From: Acidobacteriaceae bacterium
GTDB taxonomy: Bacteria > Acidobacteriota > Terriglobia > Terriglobales > Acidobacteriaceae
Reading direction: 5' to 3'
Assembly: GCA_030038435.1 (NCBI GenBank)
Contig: JASHOY010000400.1
Coordinates: 1 to 54,777 of the forward strand
Length of the DNA stretch: 54,777 nucleotides
Shown here in pieces: positions 18,385 through 26,835 of this stretch; position 1 is the stretch's first letter, and every line of letters starts with the position of its first letter. Below the pieces are notes generated by a model that saw nothing but the letters and a program-made list of their open reading frames with translations, was not told the origin of the DNA and searched no databases. Made by a program: the position numbers and the translations under genes.

Positions 18385-19710
18385 GTGCGCGTAGTTCTTT
18401 TGTCGGTTTTGCTGGTAGGTTTATGTTTCACGGCGGGTTGCGGCGGCTCCAGCTCAAGCGGCAGCAGCAGCAGCACCACCACCACTTCTTCGACCGGCTC
18501 TTCAAGCGGCTCCAATGTAATGACCATTGCCGTCAACGGCGGTCCGGTGGAAAATCAGTCAGGCGGCTACATCTATGAGAATGGCGCGTTTGCTTCGGCA
18601 AAGGTTTGCGCGCCGGGCAGCACGTCGAATTGTGTGACCATCAACGATCTGCTGGTGGATACCGGCTCGTATGGCCTGCGCGTGTTCAATTCCGAGGTTT
18701 CATCGTTGAATCTGCCTGCCGTCAAGGCCTCCAATGGCTCGGCGGCCTATGACTGCGTCTCCTTCGTCGATGGGTCTTACCTGTGGGGACCGGTGGAGCA
18801 AGGCGACGTGACCCTGGGCGGGGAGACCGCCTCCAACCTTCCCATCCAGGTGATCAGCAGCTCGACAACCGGGATTCCATCGAGTTGCTCCAATGGCAGC
18901 ACGCAAAACGAAAACACCGCGCTTCTGCTGGGGGCGAACGGAATTCTTGGGATCGGCGGCGAACCGACGGATTGCTTCTACGCCGGCGCCAGCGCCTGCG
19001 ACCCCTCGTCCGGGTTGAGCAGCCCGCCTTCAGCAGCGTATTACACCTGCAGCGGCAGTACCTGCGGTCCCGCTTTCATCGCCAAAGCGAATCAGGTAGC
19101 AAATCCGGTGGTGCTTTTTGCGACAGACAATAATGGCGTGATTGTGGAGCTGCCGTCGGCATCGGGCAGTGAGTCCACTCTGAGCGGCTCTGTGGTCTTC
19201 GGCATTGGCACGGAGTCGAACAACCAGCTTCCCTCCAGCGCCACCGTCTTTACGCTGGCTTGCGACGAATTCACCACGGTCTTCGATGGCCAGAGTTTCG
19301 GCATTACCGACGCGACCAATTGCAGTGGCCCCGGCAGCTTTATCGACAGCGGCTCCAATGCACTTTATTTCCCCAATGTCCCGAATATTCCCGAGTGCGG
19401 GTCGAATACGCCGGTTGGCGACCTCTCGGGATTCTATTGTCCGACCGCAACCGATAGCTTTTCGGCGACAAATGAAGGCGAGAACGGCAAGTCGAAGTCA
19501 ACCAGCTTCAGCGTGGCCAACACCGAGAATATCTTCACCAATTCGGCTACCGCGTCGGATGCGGTTCAACCCGACCTGGCGGGCACCAATCCCAGCGGCT
19601 ACGGCTTTGACTGGGGACTGCCGTTTTTCTATGGGGTCAATGTTTACAGCGCCATCGACGGGCAAAGTGTGCCCTCTGGAGCGCCGGCCGCGCCGTGGTG
19701 GGCCTATTGA
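18385..19710 (+). CDS. DUF3443 lipoprotein with two pepsin-like Asp motifs
   Basis: A 441-residue secreted lipoprotein: the signal peptide LSVLLVGLCFTAGC ends in a lipobox with Cys near residue 19, followed by a Ser/Thr-rich linker. The body matches the uncharacterised DUF3443 family, with PVENQSGGYIYENGAFASAK and GILGIGGEPTDCF. Two segments resemble aspartic-protease active sites: LLVDTGSYGLRVF near residue 92 and FIDSGSNALYFP near residue 320. They are spaced roughly like the two lobes of a pepsin fold. Whether it is a protease is inference. It is paired with the DUF2844 gene immediately upstream and is probably in the same transcript. Confidence 0.84.
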   Translation: MRVVLLSVLLVGLCFTAGCGGSSSSGSSSSTTTTSSTGSSSGSNVMTIAVNGGPVENQSGGYIYENGAFASAKVCAPGSTSNCVTINDLLVDTGSYGLRVFNSEVSSLNLPAVKASNGSAAYDCVSFVDGSYLWGPVEQGDVTLGGETASNLPIQVISSSTTGIPSSCSNGSTQNENTALLLGANGILGIGGEPTDCFYAGASACDPSSGLSSPPSAAYYTCSGSTCGPAFIAKANQVANPVVLFATDNNGVIVELPSASGSESTLSGSVVFGIGTESNNQLPSSATVFTLACDEFTTVFDGQSFGITDATNCSGPGSFIDSGSNALYFPNVPNIPECGSNTPVGDLSGFYCPTATDSFSATNEGENGKSKSTSFSVANTENIFTNSATASDAVQPDLAGTNPSGYGFDWGLPFFYGVNVYSAIDGQSVPSGAPAAPWWAY

Positions 19711-19922
19711 TCACAAGGCGCCGGAAATGATTGCGGCGGTGGCGCTGAGCGGTGCTCCAGAGCCTGCTCCTGAACGTCCAAAAAAACGCGTTGATTGGGA
19801 CTCCGCCTTTCCCGCTTGTGATGGCGAGATTCTTATGCCGTAGTGATCACGGAATAATTCTTAAATTTTTCTTGCTGAACTTTCATCGGCTTCTGCTATT
19901 TTGGCTGCGGAGGTTCAGCAAG

Positions 19923-20207
19923 ATGAACAGGCGCAATTTTGTCTCCGGGTGCCTATTGAGTGCGGGAGCGGTTGCTTCCGGTGCAGCCGTTGCCCAGGGT
20001 CCGCCGGAGCGTAATGTAGGCGGGCGTCACCCCAATCTGGCCGCCGCGCAGCGGCTTTGCCAGCAGGCGTATGAGCGAATCGTCGCCGCACAGCAGGCAA
20101 ACGAGTGGGACCTGGATGGCCATGCGCAGCGCGCCAAGGACCTGCTGGACCAGGCAGATGGCCAACTGAAAGCAGCGGCGATCGCTTCCAACCGGAATCA
20201 CCGGTAA
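19923..20207 (+). CDS. Small exported protein, possible Tat substrate
   Basis: A 94-residue protein, not recognised. ATG 19923 is chosen because GGAGG lies about 10 bases upstream and the product starts MNRRNFVSGCLLSAGAVASG, a signal sequence with a twin-Arg and Phe resembling a Tat signal. The mature part is Ala/Gln-rich and probably helical (LAAAQRLCQQAYERIVAAQQ and AKDLLDQADGQLKAAA), resembling small helical periplasmic proteins. The frame is open further upstream but without a plausible start. No function can be assigned. Confidence 0.72.
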   Translation: MNRRNFVSGCLLSAGAVASGAAVAQGPPERNVGGRHPNLAAAQRLCQQAYERIVAAQQANEWDLDGHAQRAKDLLDQADGQLKAAAIASNRNHR

Positions 20208-20217
20208 AAGCACGAGA

Positions 20218-20315
20218 GAAGCAGTGAAGCAGTCAGTAAGTGAAAGCGTGGAGGATGGATCGCTACCGTCTTGCAGCTCTTCACCGGCATTACTTCTTCA
20301 CTCATTCACTGCCCG
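20218..20315. repeat. Inverted pair of octanucleotide tracts between convergent genes
   Basis: On the plus strand, GAAGCAGT GAAGCAGT CAGTAAGT GAAAGCGT occupies 20218-20249. On the other strand, GCAGTGAATGAGTGAAGAAGT is read from about 20313 down to 20293. The arms share GCAGTGAA and could form a long imperfect hairpin between the convergent small exported gene and recR. There is no U-rich run, so it is not a classical terminator. Confidence 0.6.
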
Positions 20316-20318
20316 GAG

Positions 20319-20918
20319 CTAGACTTCACGGCGGCCTTCAAGGGCGCGTGCCATTGTAACCTCGTCTGCGTACTCAATATCACTGCCGGCCGGGACGCCG
20401 GTGGCGATGCGCGTGACGCGCACGGGAAGGCTGTGTAAAGCAGATGCCAGCCAGTTGGCCGTGGCCTCACCTTCGAGGGTAGGGCTGGTGGCGAGGATGA
20501 TCTCGTCGGCTTCGCCGCGCTCGACGCGCTCGAGAAGTGTGGACGTGCGCAACTGGTCGGGGCCGACGCCGTGCAGCGGCGACAGCGTGCCGTGAAGCAC
20601 GTGATAGACGCCCTGGTAGCCGCGGCTACGCTCGACGGCTTCAATATTCGTGGGCTCTTCGACTACGCAGACGAGGCGCCGGTTGCGCGTGGGGCTGGCG
20701 CAGTAGGCGCAGGGATCGATGTCGGTGATGTTGTTGCAGATGGAGCAGAGGCGCAGGCCGGCTTTGACGCCGCGCACCGCATCCGCCAGCGCGATGGCGT
20801 CGTCATCGCTGCCACGCAGGATGTGAAATGCATAGCGCTGGGCGCTTTTTGTGCCCACCCCGGGCAGCTTTTTCAACTCTTCGATGAGCCGGGCCATAGG
20901 CTCGGCATAGCGTGACAC
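20319..20918 (-). CDS. recR: Recombination mediator protein RecR
   Basis: RecR works with RecF and RecO to load RecA on gapped DNA. The 199-residue protein has the helix-hairpin-helix segment LIEELKKLPGVGTKSAQRYA. The zinc finger follows (LCSICNNITD plus PCAYCASPTR), then the Toprim domain (LVCVVEEPTN, YHVLHGTLSPLHGVGP, EIILATSPTLEGEATANWLA). The start is GTG with GGGAGG about 7 bases upstream. It is the last gene of the dnaX-ybaB-recR block, a widely conserved order. Confidence 0.97.
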   Translation of the reverse strand: MSRYAEPMARLIEELKKLPGVGTKSAQRYAFHILRGSDDDAIALADAVRGVKAGLRLCSICNNITDIDPCAYCASPTRNRRLVCVVEEPTNIEAVERSRGYQGVYHVLHGTLSPLHGVGPDQLRTSTLLERVERGEADEIILATSPTLEGEATANWLASALHSLPVRVTRIATGVPAGSDIEYADEVTMARALEGRREV

Positions 20919-20949
20919 TTTCCGCCTCCCTTGCGCTGCTTGGGCGCAC

Positions 20950-21276
20950 TCAGCCCAGGCCGGGCAGTTTGAGCCCGCCCAGAATGCCCTGCACGCTGGA
21001 CTGAATGGCGTCGTCGGCCTTGCGGCCGGCTTCGTTCACCGCGGCCACGACTAGATCCTCGAGCATTTCCACTTCCGCCTGCCCGCCGCTCAGACTGCTG
21101 ACCGCGGAAGGATCGATGTGCAGCTTGAGCAGTTGTTTTTTGCCGTTCATGGTGGCCGTGACGGCGCCGCCTCCGCTCGATGCTTCCACTACTGTTTCGC
21201 CCAGCTTGCGCTGCACTTCCTCCTGCATCTGGTTGGCCTGGGAAAGCATCTCCGAAATTTTGAGCGGATTGATCAT
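20950..21276 (-). CDS. YbaB/EbfC family nucleoid-associated protein
   Basis: A 108-residue DNA-binding protein of the YbaB/EbfC family, which forms small dimers that bind DNA. Hallmarks are NPLKISEMLSQANQMQEEVQ at the N-terminus, VEASSGGGAVTATMNGKKQL in the middle, and EMLEDLVVAAVNEAGRKADD. GAGGAG lies about 8 bases before the ATG. It sits 31 bases after recR and 29 before dnaX, so it is certainly part of the same transcription unit. It ends with the usual Gly/Leu-rich tail (GGLKLPGLG). Confidence 0.95.
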   Translation of the reverse strand: MINPLKISEMLSQANQMQEEVQRKLGETVVEASSGGGAVTATMNGKKQLLKLHIDPSAVSSLSGGQAEVEMLEDLVVAAVNEAGRKADDAIQSSVQGILGGLKLPGLG

Positions 21277-21305
21277 AACTGGGACTCCTCGTGTAGAGCT
21301 GCTGC

Positions 21306-23150
21306 TTATCTTTGGTGGAGATCGACGACGCTGCGGACTTCGGCGTGGAAGATCTCCCGGGCGCGCTGCACCAGCGGATGCGAAAGCGCTGCCTCATGAA
21401 CGCTCCCTGCAGGGGGCGGTGCGGCGGCTGCGCCGGCCGCGGCTGCGCCTTCGCCGGGAACCACCATGATGCGCGCCGGTGCGCCCAGTTGCTGTAGTTC
21501 CTGCCGGATGATTTTTTCTGCGGCCGGATTGACGGTGATCGCGAGCATTTTCTTGCCTACGCCAGGCACTTCAATGCGCAGGGAAGAACCGTTGAGAACG
21601 AAGTTTGCGGTGCCCAGCAGTTGCCCGGCTGAGGCGTGCCCGGCGGCGGTGAGTGCTGCGACCACTGCGGCGCGCAGGGAATCGCAATCGGCAACGCTCG
21701 AGGGAGACGACCCGGATTCCGGCGCTTGGGGTGCGGTGGACTCAATAGGCGCAGCAAACCCATCGGTGATCGGCGAGGGAACCAGCGGCGTCTCGATGGC
21801 CGCGGCAATCGCCGCTTCTGGCGGGCTATCGAGGACGGCCGCGGGAACGGGCTTCGGCGACGCAGCAGACGGGCCTGCGATCGGGACGGCAAAGGGCGAA
21901 ACTGCGGGAGCCGCAGGAGCGATGCGCGGTGCATGCGTGCGCGTTGCGCTTGGCGTGGCGCGCGGGCTGGAGATCGATCCCGCACCACCGGCCGCCAGGC
22001 TGCTGAGCAGTTCTTCGACGGGGAGCAGGCGCTGCGCGTGGATGAGCTTGAGCAGGCCGAGTTCGAGATGGAAGCGCTGCTCCTGGCGGTAATTCAGGTC
22101 ATCGAAGGTACGCAGCACGATTTGCAGGTTGCGCGTTAGTTCTTCCTCGCTGAAGAGCAGCGCGGTTCGCGCAGCGCGGGCACGCTCGTCAGAGGAGATT
22201 TGCAGCAGTTCGGTCTGCTCGCCGCCCAGTTTGGACATGAGGGCGTTGCGCAGATAACGGACCAACTGGCGGGCGAGCGAGAGCGGGCTGTGGCCGGCAT
22301 TGAGCAGGGTGTTGATCTGCTCCATGAGCGGCGCGCTCTGGCCGGCGGCTACCGATTCCAGCAGATGCTCGAAGACGGTATTGGGGACGCTGCCCATCAA
22401 CTCGCGAATTTGCGCAGCAGAGAGCACGGGGCGATCATCTTCTACCGGCGCGGATGCGATGGCCTGATCCATGATGGAGAGCGCGTCGCGCATGGAGCCA
22501 TCGCCGGCTTCGGCGAGCAGGGCCAGCGCAGCGTCTTCGGCTTCCACCTGTTCCCGGCCGGCAATCATTTTGAGCTGGGCGAGGATGTCATCAAATTTGA
22601 CGGCGTGAAAGCTGAAGTGCTGGCAGCGCGAGCGGATGGTCTGCGGGATGTTTTCAGGCTCGGTCGTCGCCATCATGAAGATGACGTGCGCAGGCGGCTC
22701 TTCGAGGGTTTTAAGCAGCGCGTTGAAGGCGGCCTCGGTGATCTGGTGGGCTTCGTCGAGGATGTAAATTTTGAAGCGGTCGCGGGAGGGCGAGTAGCGG
22801 GCGGAGTCGCGCAATTCGCGAATTTCATCGATGCCGCGGTTGGTGGCGGCGTCGATTTCGATCACGTCCACAGCGTTGCCCTGGCGGATTTCGGTGCACG
22901 ACTCGCATCCGCCGCAGGGTTCGGGCGTGGGACGGGCGGCGGAGCCCATTTCCGTACGGCAATTCACGGCCATGGCCACAATGCGGGCGATGGTGGTTTT
23001 GCCGATGCCGCGATGGCCGGAGAAGATGTAGCCGTGGGCTACGCGGTTCTGGCTGAGGGCGTTGAGCAGGGTGCGGGTTACGTGCTCCTGGCCGGCCACG
23101 TCGGCAAAGCGCTGAGGTCGATATTTGCGGGCAAGAACCTGATAGGCCAT
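21306..23150 (-). CDS. dnaX: DNA polymerase III subunit gamma/tau
   Basis: DnaX is the ATPase of the clamp loader, which places the sliding clamp on primed DNA. ATG 23150 is chosen because the product then begins with the family's standard MAYQVLARKYRPQRFADVAG; a GTG at 23213 would add 21 residues. Domain I has Walker A (GHRGIGKTT), four zinc Cys (VNCR with CGGCESC), Walker B (IYILDEAHQ) and sensor 1. The AAA+ lid and oligomerisation domain follow. The C-terminal part is a long Ala/Pro/Ser-rich linker and a short conserved tail, typical of tau. No clear slippery frameshift site for a short gamma form was found by eye. Confidence 0.95.
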   Translation of the reverse strand: MAYQVLARKYRPQRFADVAGQEHVTRTLLNALSQNRVAHGYIFSGHRGIGKTTIARIVAMAVNCRTEMGSAARPTPEPCGGCESCTEIRQGNAVDVIEIDAATNRGIDEIRELRDSARYSPSRDRFKIYILDEAHQITEAAFNALLKTLEEPPAHVIFMMATTEPENIPQTIRSRCQHFSFHAVKFDDILAQLKMIAGREQVEAEDAALALLAEAGDGSMRDALSIMDQAIASAPVEDDRPVLSAAQIRELMGSVPNTVFEHLLESVAAGQSAPLMEQINTLLNAGHSPLSLARQLVRYLRNALMSKLGGEQTELLQISSDERARAARTALLFSEEELTRNLQIVLRTFDDLNYRQEQRFHLELGLLKLIHAQRLLPVEELLSSLAAGGAGSISSPRATPSATRTHAPRIAPAAPAVSPFAVPIAGPSAASPKPVPAAVLDSPPEAAIAAAIETPLVPSPITDGFAAPIESTAPQAPESGSSPSSVADCDSLRAAVVAALTAAGHASAGQLLGTANFVLNGSSLRIEVPGVGKKMLAITVNPAAEKIIRQELQQLGAPARIMVVPGEGAAAAGAAAAPPPAGSVHEAALSHPLVQRAREIFHAEVRSVVDLHQR

Positions 23151-23342
23151 AAGAGCTTGCAGGGAAGAGAAAACTGAAGGACCTGCATCCCGATTGTATC
23201 GCCTCGAAGACACAGCAAAGCTGTGCCGCTACGAGTGCGAAGGGATTCGCCAGAACGCGGGACTCTGGCGGCCGGTTCGCGCCATGCGAACGGTCTATGG
23301 CGTCTGTTCAGGCGCTGAGCGCGAAGCTTTTCAAAGGCGGAT

Positions 23343-23674
23343 CTAATGGAGGAAGACCCACGCCTGGATGGGCACCTCAGTGTTGGCCGGGCCGCCGGTG
23401 AGCACGACGGAGAATTCCGGGCCGATGACATTGATGGTATGGATCTGGCCGGCCGTCCCCAGGGCAAATTGCGCCACGGTTTGAGCCAGGGTTTGGCCGG
23501 TGATCTTCCCGATGTTGCAGCTCACGGTCATATTCACGGCCGCATGGGCCACTGAATGATCTCAAGGTTGATGGAGTTGTAGTTTTCGACGTTGAGGTTG
23601 CCGGTAAGAAAGATCTGGCCGAGATTGTCGGTCTTGTAGCTCTGGAAATAGGTGTTCAACTGCGGAGAAGCCAT
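23343..23674 (-). pseudogene. Small gene of unknown function broken by one frameshift
   Basis: Two minus-strand frames overlap so as to look like one ~110-residue protein. Frame A (23534-23674) starts MASPQLNTYFQSYKTDNLGQ and stops at TGA 23534-23536. Frame B (23343-23552) carries VNMTVSCNIGKITGQTLAQT and ends with a hydrophobic segment and VPIQAWVFLH. A -1 shift near 23552 joins them as LEIIQ-VAHAAVNMTV. No classical slippery heptamer is present, so a one-base deletion, or a sequencing error, is more likely than programmed frameshifting. The protein has no signal peptide and was not recognised. Confidence 0.55.
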
Positions 23675-23893
23675 CGTACGAGCTCCTTTCGAGAAGGATC
23701 GCCATCCCGGAAATGGATTTTGCTCGTGTTTGCAGGGAAAAGCAAAGGAATTCGCGAGTACAAACAGAGGCGCCCCATGCCGGGCGGCGCCGGAAAAGCG
23801 AAGGCATGCACCGCCCCATGGCAGTCGCCGGCCAATTGCTGAATCCTTGCCGGCTTTTTCCCCATCGAAGCCTTAAATCGGTGAGGATTTGCG

Positions 23894-24367
23894 ATGGCAT
23901 CACGGGTAAAGAGGCTGGAAGCGGAGGTAGCTTCGTGGCCGGAAGTTTTGGTTGTCCCGCACCAGTTTGCGGCGCGGGAATTTCGTTTTCATAAGGCGGA
24001 AATCGGGCACGTGCACCTCTGGGGCGATGTGGACATTCCCTTTCCGCGCGCCGTTCATGATGTGCTACTGGCCGAAGGACGCGCGCAGCGGCATCGCTGG
24101 CTCCCTGATTCCGGGTGGATCACGTATCACATTAACAATGACGCAGATCTGGAAGGCGCCGTGTGGCTTATGCGACTCTCGCGCTTGCGTTATGCACTGA
24201 AGACCGCAGCCGATGCTGAGCGCCTGCTCGAGGAGGAAGCGGCGCGACTGAAACTCAGCCCGGAACTTACGGCACTGGTGGCGCAGTTTGTGCGGCGCAA
24301 GCGGGACGCTATGGAGAAACCCCGCTCCTTTTGCGACCCTTGCGGCACGGCTGAAGCCATGCCCTGA
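23894..24367 (+). CDS. DUF5519 (luciferase-domain-like) protein
   Basis: A 157-residue cytoplasmic protein with the DUF5519 pattern, often labelled 'luciferase family': FRFHKAEIGHVHLWGDVDIP, FPRAVHDVLLAEGRA, HRWLPDSGWITYHI and a helix beginning WLMRLSRLRY. The paired His residues in IGHVHLWGD and the Asp that follows are the most conserved part. Despite the label, no light-producing activity is established for such short proteins. It stands alone between oppositely oriented genes. Confidence 0.78.
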   Translation: MASRVKRLEAEVASWPEVLVVPHQFAAREFRFHKAEIGHVHLWGDVDIPFPRAVHDVLLAEGRAQRHRWLPDSGWITYHINNDADLEGAVWLMRLSRLRYALKTAADAERLLEEEAARLKLSPELTALVAQFVRRKRDAMEKPRSFCDPCGTAEAMP

Positions 24368-24471
24368 TTACAAAGCCTCTTTCTTGAGTTTTCCGCAGCC
24401 TCTTGCGCCTCGGGTCGTGGGCGTCGAGTGCCGGGTCAAACATATCGCGGAACCAAGCCTCGGGCCGGAAA

Positions 24472-25008
24472 TCAGTTCGACCCGCTGCGGCGCGTTAGTT
24501 TTTCATTGTTGCGGCCGTTGCCGCTACCACGCCCGTTTGCATGGTTGCGGCCATTTTCCTTGCGGTGACCGTTCCGGCGGTTCATGGGCGGCTTGCTCTC
24601 GTGGTCTTCGGCGTCGGCGTACATAGTGCCGCGGCATTGGGCCGCGCCACAGTTGCAGAGCGCCTCTTCGTCGCCGCCGTCATAGAGGCAGTAGTCGTAG
24701 GTGATCTCCTCGCCGGGCGCGATATTGCGAATGGCGCTGATCATAACCCGGTTATCGAGCTCGCTGGTTTCGCAATTGGGATCGCAACTGTGGTTGATGA
24801 ACATGGCGAGACCGTGGCCGTCGATGACCATTGAGCCGTCGCCGAGTCCAAAAAGGTAAGTGACCGGCGAGCCCTCGTAGAGAACGTCGGCCTCGTCTTT
24901 GCTCATACGACGCCCGGTGTATTCGGCGACCTGGGTGCCTTTGCGAATCGCAGTGGTGGTATAGCAGCCTGCGGCGTGAATGCCGGATGAACGAATGATG
25001 AGTGCCAT
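24472..25008 (-). CDS. SET-domain protein lysine methyltransferase-like
   Basis: A 178-residue protein with a complete SET domain: SSGIHAAGCYTTTAIRKGTQ, VAEYTGRRMS, the pseudoknot LAMFINHSCDPNCETSELDN, and EEITYDYCLYDGG. A post-SET zinc Cys cluster follows (CNCGAAQCRGTMY). This is the fold of eukaryotic histone-lysine methyltransferases that use S-adenosylmethionine; bacterial copies are thought to methylate DNA-binding or ribosomal proteins, but the substrate here is unknown. The last ~50 residues are very rich in Asn, Gly and Arg and could contact nucleic acid. ATG 25008 is preferred to the in-frame ATG 25056 because the SET fold starts right there. Confidence 0.88.
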   Translation of the reverse strand: MALIIRSSGIHAAGCYTTTAIRKGTQVAEYTGRRMSKDEADVLYEGSPVTYLFGLGDGSMVIDGHGLAMFINHSCDPNCETSELDNRVMISAIRNIAPGEEITYDYCLYDGGDEEALCNCGAAQCRGTMYADAEDHESKPPMNRRNGHRKENGRNHANGRGSGNGRNNEKLTRRSGSN

Positions 25009-25074
25009 GCAGTATGCGATGCGTGCTGATTTGAACTCCCGAAGGCATCGTAACATTAAAATAGAGCAGAGCAG

Positions 25075-25842
25075 ATGGCAGCAGAGGTGAAGATCGGTTT
25101 TGCAGCGGCGCTGGCAGCAGCGATGTTCGTGGCCTGCCCGCTGATCGGGGCGCAGAGCGGTACTCCCGGAGCTTCGTCCTCAAGCCAGAGCAATACGCAA
25201 CCTAAAGATTCTGCGCCGGCGGCGAATGCGCCGCAAGCGCAGGAGAAGGGCAATCCCTTTCCGGGTACTACGGCCAACGTGCCGATACTGCCGTCTGGGC
25301 CGACCGCGAATGTGCCCGAGCCGACCTACGCGCCGGAGTCGGGACATGTGGCATTTCCCGCGCAGGACCAGGACCCGGTCCGCAGCCCTGACAGTTCGCG
25401 ACCGGATAGCGGAGAGACACAGGGATTCAGTTCGAGCCTGACCGGCGTGGATGACATTCTTCCTCCGCCAGGCCAGCCGGCAGGGAACGGCAAAAACGAC
25501 CAGGAAATAGCGCCCATGCCGCAGGAGAGCCCGGAAAACGATATCCATGTCGGCGATTACTACATGAGCGTGCAGAACTGGCGTGCGGCGCTTTCGCGGT
25601 TCCAGTCGGCGCTCGTGCTGGAGCCGGAGAATCCCGATGTGTATTGGGGATTGGCGGAGAGCGAGCGCCACATGGGCAATTATGCGCTGGCGCGGCAGCA
25701 CTACCTGAAAGTGCTCGAATACGATCCCGGCAGCAGGCATGCGAAAGAAGCAAAGAAGGCGTTGCGAGAGCCGGATATTGCCAATGCCAAAGCGGCGCCG
25801 GTGAGCGCTACGAATGCCGCGCAGCCGGAAAACCGACCGTAG
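25075..25842 (+). CDS. Exported TPR-repeat protein
   Basis: A 255-residue protein with a signal peptide (AAALAAAMFVACPLIGAQ), then about 120 low-complexity residues rich in Pro, Ser, Gly and Asn. Two tetratricopeptide repeats follow: GDYYMSVQNWRAALSRFQSA to LVLEPENPDVYWGLAE, and HMGNYALARQHYLKVLEYDP. TPRs mediate protein contacts, so this is probably a periplasmic scaffold. It is divergent from the SET gene (66 bases) and convergent with the prepilin peptidase (11 bases between stops). Confidence 0.83.
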   Translation: MAAEVKIGFAAALAAAMFVACPLIGAQSGTPGASSSSQSNTQPKDSAPAANAPQAQEKGNPFPGTTANVPILPSGPTANVPEPTYAPESGHVAFPAQDQDPVRSPDSSRPDSGETQGFSSSLTGVDDILPPPGQPAGNGKNDQEIAPMPQESPENDIHVGDYYMSVQNWRAALSRFQSALVLEPENPDVYWGLAESERHMGNYALARQHYLKVLEYDPGSRHAKEAKKALREPDIANAKAAPVSATNAAQPENRP

Positions 25843-25853
25843 GCATAATCCAT

Positions 25854-26753
25854 TCAATAAAAACCGGCCCAGTGCAGGTAGGCGGCAATGATTGGATAGC
25901 CCCAGAGGGCGGCCACGATTCCTCCTATGCAGAGAAAGGTGCCGAGCGGCAGTTTGGCTGCGCCCCAGTGATCCTTCGATTTTCTCTGGGCGGGCAGGGT
26001 GAGAAGAGAGAGCGCAAACAGCGTGGCGAACATGACTCCGGCGCCGAAAGCGAGAAGCGTACGCGAGAAACCGAGCCAGGCGGCAAGCATGGCCATGAGC
26101 TTGGCGTCGCCGAGGCCGATGCCTTCGCGGCGGCGCATCAGCCGATAGATTCCGCGGATGAGCAAAATGAGGCCGGCAGCGAAGAAGATGCTGATGGTTC
26201 GCGCGAGAGCGGCGTGCGGAACGGCGAGAAACGCCGTCTCGAGGCCGCCGGGCGCAGCGGTGCGGGCGCTGAGGTACACACGACCAAGATCGAAGCTGAT
26301 GCCGAGCACAATGCCGGGCAGCGTAAGCCAATCGGGGAGCCAGAGTTGCTCAGCGTCGAGCGCGGCAAGCGCCACCAGCAGCCAGTAAAAGACGAACTGG
26401 CCGAGCAGAGCAATGAGCGCCGGATACGGCTCGCTCGAGAGAGTGCCGTAGACCAAGTTCCAGCCCGGAAACCGCCAGACAGTGAATGCCCATAATCCGC
26501 CTACAGAGAGTTCCACGAGCGGATAGCGCCATCCGATCCACGCGCAGCAGGTGCGGCAGCGGCCCCGCAAAATGAGCCAGCTTATCGCGGGCAGGTTTTC
26601 CCACCAGGTGAGGGAATGGCCGCAACTGCAGCAGTGCGAGCGCGGCGCGACAATGCTTTCGCCCTGCGGCCAGCGGGTCACGCAGACGTTGAGAAAGCTG
26701 CCGAAAGCCAGACCGGCGAGTGCCGCAAAGGTTGTGCCCAGAACGCGCAGCAT
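25854..26753 (-). CDS. Prepilin peptidase (A24 family)
   Basis: Membrane aspartic peptidase that cleaves and N-methylates type IV pilins or type II secretion pseudopilins. The 299-residue protein starts MLRVLGTTFAALAGLAFGSF with the usual GSFLNVCVTRWP. The four-Cys motif is CCSCGHSLTWWENLPAISW followed by CRTCCAWIGWRYPLVE. The two catalytic Asp candidates are in LDAEQLWLPDWLT and GIGLGDAKLMAML. Several hydrophobic helices are visible. Start: ATG 26753; the frame is open upstream to 27014, but those codons overlap mazG on the other strand. No pilus genes lie in the window. Confidence 0.92.
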   Translation of the reverse strand: MLRVLGTTFAALAGLAFGSFLNVCVTRWPQGESIVAPRSHCCSCGHSLTWWENLPAISWLILRGRCRTCCAWIGWRYPLVELSVGGLWAFTVWRFPGWNLVYGTLSSEPYPALIALLGQFVFYWLLVALAALDAEQLWLPDWLTLPGIVLGISFDLGRVYLSARTAAPGGLETAFLAVPHAALARTISIFFAAGLILLIRGIYRLMRRREGIGLGDAKLMAMLAAWLGFSRTLLAFGAGVMFATLFALSLLTLPAQRKSKDHWGAAKLPLGTFLCIGGIVAALWGYPIIAAYLHWAGFY

Positions 26754-26835
26754 GGAAAGTCGAGTATACGAAGGGTGAGACGCAAGGGCCAGCCGCAGCG
26801 CTCCGGCTTCGTTGGACCGGGTAGACTGGAGGTGC

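Noticed and set aside
23151..23342. SRP RNA next to dnaX
   Set aside because: The conserved GGAAGGAAGCAGC-type apical loop was not found on either strand.
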